Shown here one piece after another: positions 63,956 to 64,000 of a stretch of 64,000 nt of DNA (position 1 is its first letter; each line of letters begins with the position of its first letter). The position numbers and the translations under genes were made by a program. This DNA comes from Sulfurimonas marina (GTDB taxonomy: Bacteria > Campylobacterota > Campylobacteria > Campylobacterales > Sulfurimonadaceae): assembly GCF_014905095.1 (NCBI RefSeq), contig NZ_CP041165.1:1302001-1366000 (forward strand), written 5' to 3'. The notes beneath the pieces were generated by a model. It worked only from the letters and a program-made list of their open reading frames with translations. It searched no databases and had not been told where the DNA came from.

Positions 63956-64000
63956 TTACACCACTTCAACTGTTACTACATCGATACCGTTATATTTGTA
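63956..64000 (-). CDS. C-terminal end of the upstream gene (possibly SorA)
   Basis: Only the last 14 codons and a stop are in the window (YKYNGIDVVTVEVV). The gap to the SorB-like gene is 9 bp, so the two form an operon. The identity as the molybdopterin subunit SorA is inferred from this gene order alone. Confidence 0.4.
   Translation of the reverse strand, partial: YKYNGIDVVTVEVV

Overview
The window is AT-rich and densely packed. Its gene set points to a Campylobacterota (Epsilonproteobacteria) chromosome of the Sulfurimonas/Sulfuricurvum kind. The signs are a Pgl-type bacillosamine pathway, the carboxynorspermidine/carboxyspermidine polyamine route, a secreted ATP-dependent DNA ligase, RibBA with a degenerate second domain, a SorB-like sulfite dehydrogenase cytochrome at the right edge, and a full cNor nitric oxide reductase operon. 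Assignments come from reading motifs; no database search was possible.

Bases 1-33,000, all on the minus strand, are a cell-surface polysaccharide locus with some housekeeping genes inside it. In transcription order: GDP-sugar supply (manC, gmm, gmd, an fcl/colC-type reductase, a ColD-type dehydratase with His in place of the PLP lysine, pointing to GDP-colitose); a Wzx flippase; glycosyltransferases including a GT10 fucosyltransferase-like enzyme and a CgeB-like enzyme; two nucleotidyltransferase-like proteins; two GT2 enzymes; a PglA-like GT4; a PglC-like initiating phosphoglycosyl transferase; an acetyltransferase; PglE; PglF. Then come lipid genes (an MFS-PlsC fusion, dgkA), polyamine genes flanking an HDOD gene, a GGDEF-EAL protein, a methyltransferase, the capsule ABC exporter kpsM-T-E-D, glmS and the start of a UDP-sugar dehydrogenase. 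Several genes here are broken: an amber stop in a DUF695/RraB gene, A-tract frameshifts in two capsule genes, and a flippase without a normal start codon.

Bases 33,000-35,320 hold a periplasmic ATP-dependent DNA ligase, ribBA, and a plus-strand tRNA cluster (initiator tRNA-fMet and two near-identical tRNA-Gln genes) behind a perfect TTGACA-17-TATAAT promoter.

Bases 35,320-59,590 look like a ~24 kb genomic island inserted at the 3' end of a tRNA-Gln gene. The second tRNA-Gln has lost its encoded CCA, and a 3' tRNA-Gln fragment that still has CCA lies at 59,572-59,590. No integrase gene remains. The cargo is a methyltransferase-HNH fusion, an N-terminally truncated UvrD-type helicase, a truncated-haemoglobin remnant, a nitric oxide module (norCBDQEF, haemerythrin, cupin, an Fe-S Rrf2 regulator, NnrS, two membrane proteins), an RND-MFP-TolC efflux set with a cytochrome c'-like protein and a divergent two-component system, an IS256-family insertion sequence, an SRPBCC protein and mntP. 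The norC and haemerythrin promoters are a near-identical ~85 bp pair with paired inverted motifs at the same spacing, so they probably share one operator system served by the neighbouring Rrf2 regulator.

Bases 59,590-64,000 return to backbone-like genes: a Mut7-C protein, an APC permease, a PAS-GGDEF diguanylate cyclase, a Cys-rich lipoprotein, a 38-residue membrane peptide, a SorB-like cytochrome and the tail of the gene upstream of it.
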